Positions 38,001 to 51,047 of a stretch of DNA of 64,000 nt are shown piece after piece. The DNA is from Thysanoteuthis rhombus (lineage: Eukaryota; Mollusca; Cephalopoda; Oegopsida; Thysanoteuthidae), in assembly GCA_963457665.1 (NCBI GenBank), contig OY735206.1, forward strand, positions 51,633,368 through 51,697,367. Reading direction: 5' to 3'. Numbering within the stretch: the stretch's first letter is position 1; every line of letters starts with the position of its first letter. Below the pieces are notes generated by a model. The model was not told the origin of the DNA and ran no database searches. It was given only the letters and a program-made list of their open reading frames with translations. The translations under genes and the position numbers were made by a program.

Positions 38001-39243
38001 ATTATTCTTATAGATAAACAATCAGCAAGAAAAAAAGTGATTTCAAAGCGTGGTGGCAGTGTCAAATATATGCTATCCAACTCGTGCAAATAACTACAAG
38101 GATGAAAACGTGTATATACTTCGTAACAAACTATAATTATATTATTTTCCTATCTCCTGACATTTTTTTAATGTTGGATTAACATAAAATACCAGGAATT
38201 ATACATAAGAGATGCTACCCAAAGGTTTAGGAAAATTAAGGTAGGAAAGAGCTTCCTCCAAGATAGTAAGAAATAATTATTGGAAAATGAGATTCTTTTT
38301 TCTTGGGTGATTTCTAGAGATCTGTAAAATGTCTGGTAAGACAAGGGATACACTAAGTAACTTGGCAGATGAATAGATTGGCCAATCCATTTAAATTCCC
38401 AGATCTTTTGAATAGTACCTTAGATAGATAGATATTGGTAAGCGTCATTCTGCAAAAGCCTTTCCAGTAAAAGTTTTATGAGAAAATGTGATACAATTCC
38501 AGTCAACAAATAGATCTAGCCCCAGAGAACTAAATGTTTCAGGCACCCAACATAAATTGCAACCACTAACCAGAATTCAGAACATACAATCTCACAAGCA
38601 AAAGGACAACCTCGCAGACATTGGATCAAAGGAATGGCAGAAACACTTGTCTCATGACCTATCCATTTCAGAGGAGACCTACCAAACCATCAACTGCAGT
38701 CTCCACCTACCCGAGATACTCAACAGTACACATAGAAGAAAAGAAAATACAATTTTGTTTGTAAACAAACATATACTGGGGTAAATAAAGCCTTTTTCAA
38801 TAAAATTACCAAATAAGACATCACATCTTTTCTCAGATTGGATTAAAAAAAACTATGATGTAAGTCTCCTCTGTTAAATCTGAAGTTGTACATTCTAAAA
38901 TTCCAAAAATAGTAAATAGATTCTAAACAAGTGAAATTAAAAAGGTAGGGACAATTAGAGTTTTCTGCTTCAGATGTCTAGAAAACCAAATAGATTTTAG
39001 ATCCTCTAAATATTACAACCATCCATTTGTACTTCTATAAATAGTAGAAAACTTGTAAATCAAGTTGCTACTTATTTCATGTAGCAAGTAGGATACCAAC
39101 AAGTAGGAATCATCAGTAAAAAAAAAGCAACTGTTTGATAGAAAATCGATGAAAGTTTGATTCCTCAACCATCATCCATGTATATAAAATCCAATTTGTT
39201 TCTACATGTATACTTATGTGTGTTTGAAAAAAACATACCTATG

Positions 39244-39378
39244 AGTGCACAGATACTAAACTCTAATCCTAGGCAGAATTGCCAAAGAGTAACACATTGA
39301 TTCTAGGCAGAGCACAGATACTCTTATCCTAAGCAGAAGAGCTGATTCATATATGAATAAATAATCCAGTCATTTTCG
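39244..39378. repeat. Dispersed repeat with two internal units of about 67 bp, copy B
   Basis: It shares the unit GCACAGATACTCTTATCCTA and the tail ATGAATAAATAATCC with 2203-2320. Both copies consist of two units in tandem, suggesting a short satellite-like or SINE-body repeat. Confidence 0.5.
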
Positions 39379-40837
39379 GCAAGTACTATGTTAGTTTACT
39401 GAAAAACCAGGAAGAACTGCATCTTTTCTTCTAAAAATTTCTACATACCAGCATAATTTTACATATTTCTGTTTCTTATTGTTATGTACATATACATTCC
39501 AAGTGCATTTACATCATTCTATCAAAAGTTTCTACAAATCCAGTTCCATTCCCAGCAAAGCACCATAGGCTGCCTGAAGAAGAAGAATGGACAATAGCAA
39601 GCAACAAAAATTCCATGTTATAAGTCTCATTCTCAAGTTTTATCAAGAGTTAAAAAAAAAAAAAAAACTATAAAATACTTGGCCCCCTAATGCTTTTTTT
39701 TATAGATAATCAATTCTCTTCTAAACTAAACATAGCAGGATTTTATTATTTCCAGTGGAACATCAAGAGTGTCTCACGGGAGAAGGTACCATGGAAGAAA
39801 TCATACACAAGCATTCTTTTTACTTTTGCCAACCAAGTTGGAGAGATTTTATGTATTCACTAAATTCATTAAATTTAAGGACAGATTGAGGAATTTTTCC
39901 GAGTTTGTTAACGTTGCAGGATAGGATGATTTTTTGGCTTTCCAGATGTAATAACGCAGTAATGATGAAGTTACTCTAAAAGAAATAATCAAGTGTTGAA
40001 ATGAATCCCGGTTCAAAGAGATGTCCCTGATGAATACAAGCTTTTGTCAAGGCATAGTCTGTGATCTGTAGCCTGATTGTTCAGTTTTTAGTCTCAGTGG
40101 CATTGGCAGCGGTACATGCTCTCCGAGTGCTTTCTAGTTAGAATTGTGTTCACTATAGAAGGCAAAGGAAGAAATTGAGCATTACTAATGAGGCTTACGT
40201 AAAAATGAAGAAGCAAGAGATAGACTCCTTGGCACAGAAGTAGAAAACAATAAAGGAAAAAGAGAGACAATGTTGCATTCTTTATTCATCAGGGGGAATC
40301 AAGTTTTTTCCCCAAATCTTTGAAGCTATTTACAAAAAAATCTGAATCTCTATGCCCACACCAGTCAAATCATGAATTTTAAAAAACAGCATCATCCAAA
40401 TTATATAAATATTCATTATATGAAAAGGATTTTTCAAGTTATATATTAGGATGACATCACAAATTCTACTCAAACAGATTTTTTAATATATTTGTAGTGA
40501 GCAGCAAAATCTTCCCAAATGTTATGAATATTTGAAAAATACAATGTTTAATACGAGTTTCTACAAAAAAAAGTCTCATTATTCAACAATGTTTTGTTTT
40601 TTTTTCAACTAAATCCTTATTTTTATTGTTTGTATCATGACATTTGACCATTGGAATCACTGGCCTTCCACTGGTGCATGTTGTTTTCAGTACTCTCCAG
40701 AGAGTTTGAAACAGAATCCTTTATTTTGTCCAAGAACTAAAGAGATGCAGGTTTTTCTCATTTCTTGCTATCCCATAAATATAAATTCTCAATCCGTTCG
40801 GCCATTCTTTCCTTTTCATGGCACAACACTGCTACCC

Positions 40838-40935
40838 CAATGACATATTGAACTCATAACTCTAGAGAACAAAAAGAACTTAGCAACAGGAGCCAGTGTC
40901 TTAATCATCTAGGTGATCATCCCAATTGAACCTTA
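40838..40935 (-). mobile_element. tRNA-derived SINE head (minus strand)
   Basis: On the minus strand, A-box-like ATCACCTAGATGATTAAGAC is followed by B-box-like GAGTTATGAGTTCAATATG. Spacing fits a tRNA-derived pol III promoter with an enlarged anticodon region. Confidence 0.5.
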
Positions 40936-41024
40936 TTGAAAGTTAGCAGTAGCAAAGCCAGCAAGTACTAACCAAAATCATCTATATGGGCCATGTCTGT
41001 CTCAATTATAGTATTAGAAGAAGT

Positions 41025-41140
41025 CATCAGCTCCTCTCCCTCGCTTGCTCCCATATTAAACAAATAATAACTCTCTCCTCTCCCTCCCCTCTTATTAGAT
41101 TACCTTCCTTTCCTCCTCTCTCCCTTCCTACTGTACATTT
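41025..41140. repeat. Polypyrimidine tract
   Basis: About 115 bp strongly enriched in C and T on the plus strand (CTCTCCTCTCCCTCCCCTCT and similar), interrupted by AAACAAATAATAA. On the Slo strand it is polypurine. Confidence 0.8.
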
Positions 41141-41729
41141 TTCAAATAGTATCAATAGTAGCCATCAGCTGAGTATATGGTTGTAAATTTGATAGCCATC
41201 GGCAAAGCGACAGATCATAGTCTAATATCATGATGAAAACAAGGGAGATGTTAATTGGTTCAAAAATGCCATCAAATATATACAAAACAACTCATTTTTT
41301 CCAATTCATAATTGTGCTGACACAAGAATCTGACAAATCTGACTAAAGATTCTTTTTTCTTTTTACTGTGAATATCCATAAATTTTTTGTGTATTGACAC
41401 AATCAAAAACAAGAAACCTCAAAATCATTCTTTCCGATTCTACCCACAAATCCAATTTTTTTATCAATATTTCATTCCACTAAAACAGTGAACTAAACTT
41501 ATCTAAAAGAAGGTTATTTGAAGATTGCCCCCTCCTTCCTCATTACCCCCATTACACTGAACAATTCACCAAACAGTAGGCTCTTTGGTAGCTGGTCCTC
41601 TTCTACACTCAACCACATTGATAAACCCCTCTTCTCTTGTGGAATCAACCACCACCAGTGGGCTATTCAAGCTCAAGACATGGTGACAAATTTTTCCACA
41701 CAATCTCCCTTTCTGAAGAAAACTGCAGA

Positions 41730-41860
41730 ACCAGGGCTGAGGAAAAGAGGCAGAATCATAATGCTGGAGTTTCCACCAGATGCCAGACCATCTACAGCTG
41801 TAGAATTTGCCCGTCCCGTATAGGCCTTATCAGCAAGCCTGCAGCACTGTTATTCTAAAT
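41730..41860 (+). pseudogene. LINE C-terminal zinc-knuckle fragment
   Basis: One frame reads IYSCRICPSRIGLISKPAA to a stop. It resembles the CxxCxxxCxSRIGLxSHxRAC tail of many LINE ORF2 proteins, with the middle of the finger deleted and the His lost. Homology is short and moderately convincing. Confidence 0.45.
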
Positions 41861-42272
41861 CTTTGTTCATGAAGCCATGCTACAACAACTTGACAATTAC
41901 ACTTCTATTATACTATAGCTAAGAATATCTACTCAGGAGTGAAAAATACTAGGTCCTATTCTCATTAATCTCCAAGATAAACATGAAGGACTACCAATAG
42001 ATGTATTTTATATACTTTCCTAAAAGACCAAATTTAATATAAGGATAAGTCTATTCTGTAAAATTGAATCGGAAAAATAAAGGAAGAAATATCTATAAAG
42101 AATCTATAAAGAAAGGGAACAGCATATTAGGATCTCATCTCTTCTAATTGGCGTTTCCTAATAAACATCGGTGACATCTATTTAAAAACACATTTAAATG
42201 CTAATTTCAATACCTGCAACAAAGAATGAAAATGAAAATATCACAATCTAGTTTGAATAGTCCCGAATTCAT

Positions 42273-42337
42273 TTTAAGCTGAGTTATATTGTCTGTTGCT
42301 GTTGTTCACAGAAACAGACAATATAACTCATCTTAAA
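42273..42337. other. Near-perfect 25-bp hairpin with 15-nt loop
   Basis: The left arm (42273-42297, including GAGTTATATTGTCTGTT) is the inverse complement of 42313-42337 with a single mismatch (C42279). The loop is GCTGTTGTTCACAGA. The whole is 65 bp, the size of a pre-miRNA, but pairing does not extend beyond the 25 bp. It could be a small MITE, a miRNA-like hairpin or a recent inverted duplication. Confidence 0.6.
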
Positions 42338-43584
42338 TCGTCAGTCCAGTGCTACAAACTTGTCTTATGATAATGAATTATTCTTTTTTTTTCTCTTACA
42401 TACATTCGTGCATAGTTGATTTGTATAGAAATAAAACTCTTTTAAACATGAAATGAAGACTTTCTATTTTCATTATTTTTTACGAGAAAAACCCTGCGAA
42501 CAGGTTAAGCATGGGAAATATTCTGTTCAGATTTAGACTACATTGTTCTAGAATTGGATCACTTTTTAATTTGCATCAGAAAACCTTGTTTTGACAATTC
42601 TTCATACTTTATATTATATATGACAATTTTGATATACAAAGAGTCAAGTCTAAGTAGAGTTTTGTAAAAGTTAAGAGGATATTTTAGGTTTCCTTTGCCC
42701 AATAGTGATTTGTTAAAACAGATCCTGCCACTTAAAGTCTTCTAGATTGAAAAAATCCATGCTTTGTGCAAATAAAGGTAGAAAAATTCATGAAATCAAC
42801 TAAAAGAAGAAAGAAAATACCAGGACCCAGAATAAAACAGTTAAACAACAAGCAAAAAAAATGTGGGGAAAATTCTTACAGTTACAGCAATCATTCATAT
42901 GTGAGAGTCCAATTTGTACAGAGGGATCTATTCAAGTTTATCAAAAACCTCTATGTGGAATCCCACTATGTCACACCCAGTTTCCTAAAAATTATCTAAA
43001 GTATCTAATCTAATGGTAAATTTAGAAAATTTATTTTTAGCTGTCATCATTGGAATAAAAAAAAAATTTTTTCAGCAAAGTTTAACTGATTGGCCATTGA
43101 GAATGGACGGTTTAATTAGGGTACATTGATCTGAATAAAGGTGGTTAAATATAAGAAATTGCTGTTTAGATGACTCCTAATAAAATGATATTTTTACTTA
43201 GCAATAATGAAATGAATGATATTTTGATGAAATAGGTAATATTTTGATAAAGTAAATACTGAGGATTATGTATACGTATAAGGCATCAAAGAGGGGTTAT
43301 CATACGATTTTCAGTGATAATCTCAGTGCCCATGTAGATTTTGTCAATATGATCACTCGTCCAAGGAGCTACTTGACGTCCACAAGATATTTACAAACAC
43401 GAAAAAATACTTCAAAACTATTTTTACTAGAATATTATGAATTGTAGAAAATACTCATAATAGTTTTTGAGTATTTTGAGGGGGAATTTACAATGTTTTA
43501 GTAAAAAATAGATCATAAATGCTGACTCTTGACCTACACTTCAACCTCATGACTATAATCATTGACTTTGAGGCTCTCAGACAA

Positions 43585-44085
43585 CATTTCTCAACAATGT
43601 CACTGAAAAGCTGCAATTTTCTTTGGGACTGGTGACCAGCTACCAACAATTCAACATTCAACACATTGTATGCAGCCTGATGGCTCTATCACTGGTGCCA
43701 ACAGTCAGGGTCTATCAACAATACACCGATATCACTGAAGCCTGATGCAAACTAGCTACCAGTGCCGTGTCTTAAATAATTTGTGGATATGGTTGAATGG
43801 AAGATTTTCCATTCAGCCATGTGGAACATCTTTGGTGCGGATACTGAAACCAACAACAGGATCAAAGGATGGCACAATGCCTCAGAGATGACCGTCAGCA
43901 AAAATTGTCTGAACATGATTCAACAGAATTATCAGGACTGCTCCACAGGAACACCATCAGTCAAGAAAAAGGTACCTCCAAAGAGCCAAACACATCCTGA
44001 AACCTCAAGGAGAGTTCACCAAGAGAAGCTTATAGTTATTTCAGTGCAGTATGTCACCATATTGGTCATAAGAAAATGTTATTTT
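43585..44085 (+). pseudogene. MULE/FLYWCH-associated transposase C-terminal fragment
   Basis: Frame pieces read IQHIVCSLMALSLVPTVRVY and then VEWKIFHSAMWNIFGADTET plus NNRIKGWHNASEM. They match the MALAFVPxxDV and FPIxLWNVYxxxLxxxPRTNNSVEGWHNxF signatures of MULE-type transposases often found with FLYWCH zinc fingers in invertebrates. GWHN is at 43867-43878. One stop and frame changes lie between the two parts. A Pro/Lys-rich tail follows, as is usual in the family. Confidence 0.65.
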
Positions 44086-44688
44086 TGCATTGATTCGGGG
44101 GCCAACTAACCTTTATACACAAATTTGTATTGTTTCCAATGCTTAGGATCAAAGATATTGGCAAAAAATGACCTCTGGTAAATTTTAATGACCTTTAGAG
44201 GTCATCAACACCTATTCTATGTTAAACCTAGGGTCAAGTTACTAATATTTGTCTTTATAGTAATAGATGTTAAGGTCTGGCTTGTTGGAGCAAACTGATG
44301 AGTATGAACTGACATATCAGACCTAATTTCAACTACACTACTTGTTTCTAATAAAAATATTTAATCATAATTTTTTTCATTGGTTTTTATTACTTTTTCA
44401 TCATTGTAAATAAAGCATTTGAATTGTCACTTTTCTGATCAATATCAATAATACCATCCAAGTCCGATTTCTGAAATGCACTCACAGGGTCTCCCATTCA
44501 ATTGTTGCTACCGTTGGGAATTAACACGTTTCAATGTATCGTCAAAAGAAGTTTCATTTTTAGTGTAAAATTCCCACTTTGAAACCCTGATATATATTTA
44601 ATATTGCAGCTACTAAACTACATTTTCAACTCAATAATTAGTTCAGACAGTTTATTCTGATATTTCCAATATTTTCACACAAAATGGT

Positions 44689-45000
44689 TGACAAAATCTG
44701 ATTTTGAGTTTCAGCATGGAAGCTGTGACGTTTTAGTTTTCGGCCAAGTAAGAAGTCACCTTATAGTTTTGACAAACTAGATTTCAACCAAGTGATCTTG
44801 GTTTGCCAATTTGTTGGCAAACACATACATCAAATCAAAGTTGTTGACAAATTTTGATTCAGTAGTTAGCCTAAAAATAGTTTTGACAAACTGGGTTTCA
44901 GTATGAAGGATGCGAGATTCTAGTTTTTGACAATCTATATTTCAAATAAGTGAGAGGTCATCGTACAGAGGTCTAAAAACCTACTTCAAATTGTGATATC
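44689..45000. repeat. Degenerate tandem duplication, unit about 190 bp
   Basis: The first unit has GTTGACAAAATCTGATTTTG then CAGCATGGAAGCTGTGACGT and AAGTAAGAAGTCACC. The second has GTTTTGACAAACTGGGTTTC then CAGTATGAAGGATGCGAGAT and AATAAGTGAGAGGTCATC. A shorter GTTTTGACAAACTAGATTTC copy lies between. Confidence 0.45.
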
Positions 45001-46189
45001 ATTTGAGAAAGACTATTGTAATTTAGGTTTTCTGTTTCATACTTATATGATTTGCGTTTATTAAGAAGTCATCTGTAATAATTAAATTTTCAGTGTAAGT
45101 CACTGGCTTCAACCCATTTCAATATTATTTTCCTCTTTCAAAAGATTTTGACTGATTATTCTGAAGAAAAAAAAAGATATTTGAAGGAAGAGGGGTGGAA
45201 TTTCATTTCAGAACAATTAATTTGTCAACAATCTAAAAATTCTCATTACTAATTTTTTTTAAAAGAAAATGTTTTCATCCAATTGATTGCAAGAATGAAC
45301 AAACAAGTTTCAACCTATGAAAACTTTAAAAAGCGCAATTGAAAACTTTTTCTTCTCAATCTCTCTATTCTAATTTAAAAAGGGGGCGGAAACAAAAGGA
45401 AGAAATAGCGACAGCTTGGAGTACACCTCTCCAATATTAAATTATCCATGGAATGAATGAATGAATTTAAGCTGCAAATTTTTGGTCCATATTTGATCAA
45501 AACATCAGAGAAAAAGTACAAAGAACAATCGATAACAGAATTGCATACCAATCTTCAATTTTTCTCACTTTCCATTGTGTATTTTACTTATTATTTTTAT
45601 AGTCACTTAGTCACCCGAGTACAGATATTAACTTTTTTTGAATGAAAGAAACCGAACAAAGGATTTAGCTAAGTATTACAATATTTTTTGTAAAAAAATA
45701 GCTAATTACACATATTCTAAATCAATATTCAAGTTCGCCATGAGCTGTTTAATTTTTCTATACCTTCGATAAAAATGATGCCATTTCTTATAACAGAAAT
45801 GCAAAACATGAAAACTTATTCGAATGATTACGAAGATGAAGTTGTTGTAGTTAAACCAAAGGTGACAATCTTATACAATGCTTAATCTTGAAAATTTTCA
45901 AGTAATTAAATAAACTTTCTCTACAAAAAAAAATCACTTTAGAAAACTCTGTAGTCTCTAAAAGATTTTAACACACTGGATGAGAGGGAAAAAAATAATC
46001 ACATAATTCTGCAGTTACAAATGAAGATGCGAGTCATCATATTGTGATCTCCTTCAGACGCAAGTAGGTAATATAAAGGGAATGGAGGAAAAAAGTAATT
46101 TGTTTCAAAGAGATGAACAGATTTTAATAATCATATTCTAGCATTGATAGTGAAAGCTAATTAGAAATTGAGTTGGACAATGAGGAATA

Positions 46190-46690
46190 TATTTTCAAGA
46201 GATGCTCACTTTATTATTAGAATATATAAAACATTGATTAAACCCTACTTTGACTATTGCACTCAGTCATAGGCTCCAGTAGTCAAGCATGGAAACTTGA
46301 GATTGATTATGAAACTTGAGAGTGTTCAGCACAAAGTGACTAAACTAGTGAATAGATTAGAGAATCTCAGTTTACATGGAGAGATTACAGTTTTTGGGCT
46401 TGACCACTTTGCTTGAAAAAAGAATGTGAGGTGATTCGATCGAAACATTTGAAACGTTGAATGGAATTTTTAAACATGGAGTACATTCATCTAACATTTC
46501 TCCTTGTACTAGAAATCTTATAGCCAAGCAGCTTTCAAGAACTAAATCCACCACGTGATTGGATTTCTTTTCTGATAGAGTTTTAAAAAATTGGAACAAA
46601 TTACCTGGTCAAATCAAAAGATTATCAAATCAATGATTTTAAGGATGATTTTAAAATGTTTTCTATATGCTATAAACCTATTGCCTTACA
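46190..46690 (+). pseudogene. LINE (CR1/Jockey-like) reverse-transcriptase C-terminus
   Basis: Pieces in order are YKTLIKPYFDYCTQ, ESVQHKVTKLVNRLENLS, TLNGIFKHGV, NISPCTRNLIAKQL, and DFFSDRVLKNWNKLPGQIKR. They match YKTxVRPHLEYC, QRRxTKLI, LxRFxxRVxNxWNxLP motifs of LINE reverse transcriptases. At least three stops and frame changes. Confidence 0.75.
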
Positions 46691-46970
46691 AGGAGATCTT
46701 TAGAATCTGTCTGAAAAAATTTTCAGTAAGGTTTAGTCAAATTCCTATCTATGCGTATTTGGCATGACATTAAACATTGAATAGTATCACCTTTTTATCT
46801 ATATTGGAAATTAATTTTGCTCTCATTTTATTTCAAATAAAATCAAACATTATTCAATAGTTTTACTAATTTAATGTAGACAAGTAAATATCTCTTACAT
46901 GTGATGCCAAAAGAGGCATAATAAATCTAGGCAATAAAAAAACAGAATTGGAAAAAAAAAACACACACAC

Positions 46971-46982
46971 ACACACACACAC
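46971..46982. repeat. (AC)n microsatellite
   Basis: Poly-A followed by about eleven AC units (46961-46982). Confidence 0.9.
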
Positions 46983-47320
46983 TAGATTGGTGCATTTTTT
47001 GTACTATACACCCATCTTGGATCAAAAAGTTCTAAACTATGTTGATTTCTATAAGTAGAATTGAATAGTTCTTCAATGTTGAGGAATCAGCAAGTCAAAA
47101 AGACTTGAGTTACACTAACATCCCGCCCCCCCAAATGCCCCTTAATTACTCAACTAGTATACCAGTGTCATCAAAAATGATGACTGTTTTATTTTATTTT
47201 TTATTCGTTTTCAAATTCTGCCGATCTACACGGCACTGATGTACCGTTCCTTTTCAGCAATGTAAACAATCTGACTTACATACTTGATGCTTAAAATTCC
47301 AACACCATGTCATCAGTCTA

Positions 47321-47470
47321 CCCTTGGCCTATTGGTAAGTCATCAAGCTGCTAGGGTCTGTGTCACAGTTCAAATTGTGACAATTATGTTTAATTTCATA
47401 CATTGGTCCCCTTCACCATAAAAGCATATAAACAATAACATACTGGTAATGATGTTTTGATGATGATGGT
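47321..47470 (+). mobile_element. tRNA-derived SINE
   Basis: A-box-like TTGGCCTATTGGTAAG and B-box-like CAGTTCAAATTGTGA with normal spacing. An apparent body continues to about 47470. Confidence 0.55.
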
Positions 47471-48240
47471 GCTTCTCGACATCAAACTTGAACATTATAG
47501 TGTTTTGAAATATTATGGACCATCTTTGAAAATTTTAAACAACTAGGAAGTTAATAAGATTTTTTTAACTGAAAATATGGAGCGGGGGCTAGAAATAGTG
47601 GGATCATTCTATTTGTAGCTTTTCTCAACCCATTGAGAGATCCCGGAATCAGGTTGCCTGAAATTCTACTGAAAGTATTGTAGCTGGACTTTTGCTATAA
47701 GACTTTGATTCATTGTATCTTGTTTTTAGAATTTCTTTCATCTATGATCAAGAGAGATTTAATGCGATTAAAGTGTTTAAGGTGCATCTGAGAACTAAAA
47801 TTGTTTTTAAAAAAATTTAAAAAAAGGAAAAGATGAATGATCAAACAATAATACTTTTTTAGGTATCTAGTGTCAAAGCAAAATTAACACCCAAAAGTTA
47901 TCTACTCATACTTGAATGAAAGAGTCATCATTATCCCAGGCATTGTTCAGACTAATATTCTCATCCTTAGTGGTTTTATCATTGGGTTTTGGACAATGTA
48001 TTCTTCAGCCTTTCACAGATGTCATAGGTATAGTTCATCCAGTGGGGGTTTCTAACTGTAACTGTTAATAGTGAATGGTCAGATTCCCATGGATAACATC
48101 TACGTTTTTGTCTATGGCTATGAGAAGGGCGATTGACATTCAAAGCGTTTTTTTGGATAATTGAACTCCAGCTTATTGCTCATGTCTTTAACACGACATT
48201 TCAGACGATCCATACACAGGGAATGCTGTTGGAAACTGAA

Positions 48241-48259
48241 GAAAAAAAAAAAAAAAAAA
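48241..48259. repeat. Poly-A run
   Basis: Nineteen A; an (AAT)n run follows about 260 bp downstream (48525-48537). The segment between is unclassified and may be a LINE 3' end. Confidence 0.8.
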
Positions 48260-48539
48260 ATCGAAGCAGCAGCATACATCAACATGTCAGCTGAGTGTAT
48301 GTCAGATGTGCATAGCTCAACTCTATGTAGCTTCCATTACTCAACAGGGACAAGGTATGGAAATCCAGGCCTAACAAGGGAAGGAGAGGAAAACATCCGA
48401 TTCCTACTATCTAAGCATTGCTACCATTGGAGAGAGAAATTTCTGTTTACTATCATCTCATTCAGATAGTAGACTTAAAGAAGGCCATGGAATGGATTGG
48501 CTGAAACACCGTGTTAACAAAACTAATAATAATAATGAG

Positions 48540-50741
48540 TTCAATCATCTGAAATACATTCTTGCTTGTTATTTTTTTTATATTCTGATCTACTTAGTAT
48601 ATAACCATCCTCCATTTCAAAGTTTAACCACAGGAGAAAAAAAGTTTCACACTGCCGGCAGGAATTTCTGACAACTAGATCCAGAACTATTAATAGCAGC
48701 AACACCCCTCAAACTATATATACACTGAAGAATGCAATGGCAAAATGTAGAGAAACCAACAAAGATGAGTAATCCTGAATTATCCTTGGAATAGGGATTT
48801 TGCAAACAAGATATTTAAATTCATCCTTCTTCGGAGTCTATTTCTAGCATGTTTGTTTATTAATAAAGATAAGCTGATAATAAATATTTACTTTAGATTC
48901 TTTTTTTACTTTCTCTTGATCCAATCTGTAGAATAGCAATGAATATTTTGAAATTGTCTTTTGCAATAAAGCTTTTAAAATGCAAAAATACAGTATGATC
49001 CCAATATTCATACCGAATGCAAACAAATTTTGAATTTTGCAAATTTAAGGATCTTTCTCTCATTTTTGGCCCTTTATACTTCAGCTGTCCCATGAGACTC
49101 AAATCTAAACGTGCATTCATCACAGATGGGTAAGGAAAGCTGACTCAATACCCACTTGAAATTTGAATTGATTTGAAAGGTAACAGACATCTGCAGTAAA
49201 CAAATGAATCTTTCACTATATTTTACGTAAATAGTGAGTAATAGATTTTTTCCAAATCCATTCAAGTACTCATTAGATTAACCAATTATTATTATATCTT
49301 ATATTTCTATAACAGCTACTTCATTTTTGTAAAAACAAAGTTTAAATTTTTCTGTTGGCAGACACCAATCATGAAGTAATCAAAGTTGATTTTGGATGAC
49401 AGAGAATTGACATTAAAAACAGTCTAAAACCTGGTACACAAAAGTAATTATTATGACCAATTTTGAGCTACTTTATTGTAACTAAAGCCAAAATCAAGAT
49501 TTCAAAGAAGATATTTGAATTTTTCCAATACTTTTAAAAATTCTTATAGAAAAAGTCTGTGATCATCGCTACAATTTTTTCATCATTTTAGTTCCTCTCT
49601 GATCTAGATGAGCAAAATATAAATCATACCCTTTTACGCTGACAAATTTTGGGGTTATTTATACAAAGTATGATAGATGTATCGGGGCTACACATTAAAA
49701 AAAAAAACAAAAAACAAAAAAAAACTGAGTGTGAAATGGGTTTTATATATAGAAATTAGAGCATCTAAACAATCTCTAAATTGTGGATACGTCCACTTCA
49801 TCGTTTTTAGAACTATTTCAGTTTCACAAACCAAGATAACTTTATAAAAAAAATTGGTTCATGCTTGATCAATAGTATTTTCTATTCTTTTCTTCTTTAT
49901 AGATCAAAGTTCTCAGATTTAGCCAATCTTGGGAGATTTTTGTCTGGTCAGCGAAGGAAGATCCTAAAATTTACATTTCGATATCGATATTCCCTAGTTG
50001 AACTGCTGGGTGAAATGAAATTAAGGACCAGATGAACTGATGTAAGTTTTAAGACTGACCCATAGATTACATTTATAAAATAGTTTTTTTGTTTTTTTTT
50101 TATTGAAAGCATCTTTGTAGGTTATAGATAGCTTTAGGTTTTAATGTTAGTTTGACATGATCTAATTCTAAATAAGATTTACTATTTTGGTTACGTACTC
50201 CTGAACAGCTGTTATGGCTTGAAAGAGAGGTATTCACAAAGGCGTTAAATGAATTAAAAAGTTAAGTTCCTCTAATTAAGGCACCTTTTTCCACCTCCTC
50301 ACCAGATCTAGTACAAACAGTATTAATTTGATTCCCTCCATTCTTCATTTTTTTACGTCTTGTTGCAAAAAATATTGGATATATAGTTAGCATAGCATAG
50401 CTTAGTTATGACACAAAGTATGAACTCACTACTCAGTAGTAATGATTTATGAGACCACCTTGCTAACCCCAACCCCCAGGGTGAGGAACCTCAAAATTAT
50501 TAGATATTCTGTCCCGATCTTCTGCTTTCCTCATTAAAGAATTACCTATACCCATTGAAGTTGCTTGCTATTCGATGCAACCACATCCTCATGATGTGAA
50601 GATTTGAAAGAAGGTAATTTTGTTATGTTTTTCTCTTTACTTTGTTCATTTATTTCTCAGTACCTTCCTGAGTAAAGAAGGTTTTTTCTTAATTTTATCA
50701 ATTAGATTCTACTCTCTACTCTCACCTAAAAGTTGAGGCTT
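48540..50741. other. AT-rich intronic DNA, nothing recognised
   Basis: Poly-A tracts at 49.70-49.72 kb and scattered A/T runs. A pogo-like start (ATACAGTATGATCCCAATAT, about 48.99 kb) has no matching second end. Confidence 0.45.
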
Positions 50742-51047
50742 TTGACACAGGCATCCACTGCCAATTTCCCAGGGGGATGGTGGAGGGTAGGGCAAAAGAA
50801 TACATCTGAAATATATCTCAGAGGTAACCTTGTTCCCAGCGAATAATAATTGCATACTTGTGTATAGGTACATTAAATTGGTATTACATACAATTGTACA
50901 GCTCCCATATTTTTCATTGATTGTAAGCTTTCAACTTTTAAACTTTCCCACCCTGGGTGAGAAGACCAGATCCAGTGAGGAGGATGGCAAATTCCTAATT
51001 TGAACTTTCCCCCTCCCCCGCCATCCTGGGGATGCCCATGTCTTTTG
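50742..51047. mobile_element. MITE-like element with G-rich inverted ends
   Basis: Left end TTTTGACACAGGCATCC and right end (inverted) CAAAAGACATGGGCATCC, each followed inward by CCAGGGGGATGGTGGAGGG/CCAGGATGGCGGGGGAGGG. About 306 bp, no coding capacity. Superfamily undetermined. Confidence 0.55.

Noticed and set aside
38488..38784. 98-codon plus-strand open frame containing NLADIGSKEW
   Set aside because: The short motif faintly recalls retroelement RNase H tails (NPADxxSRG), but no other landmark fits; treated as unproven.
42766..42999. 77-codon Lys-rich frame with a VQFVQRDLFKFIKNLY stretch
   Set aside because: It could be a LINE inter-domain piece, but no diagnostic motif is present.
47600..47830. 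Possible LINE C-terminal piece (FKVHLRTK-like)
   Set aside because: Only a single short motif in a shifting frame; not enough to call.
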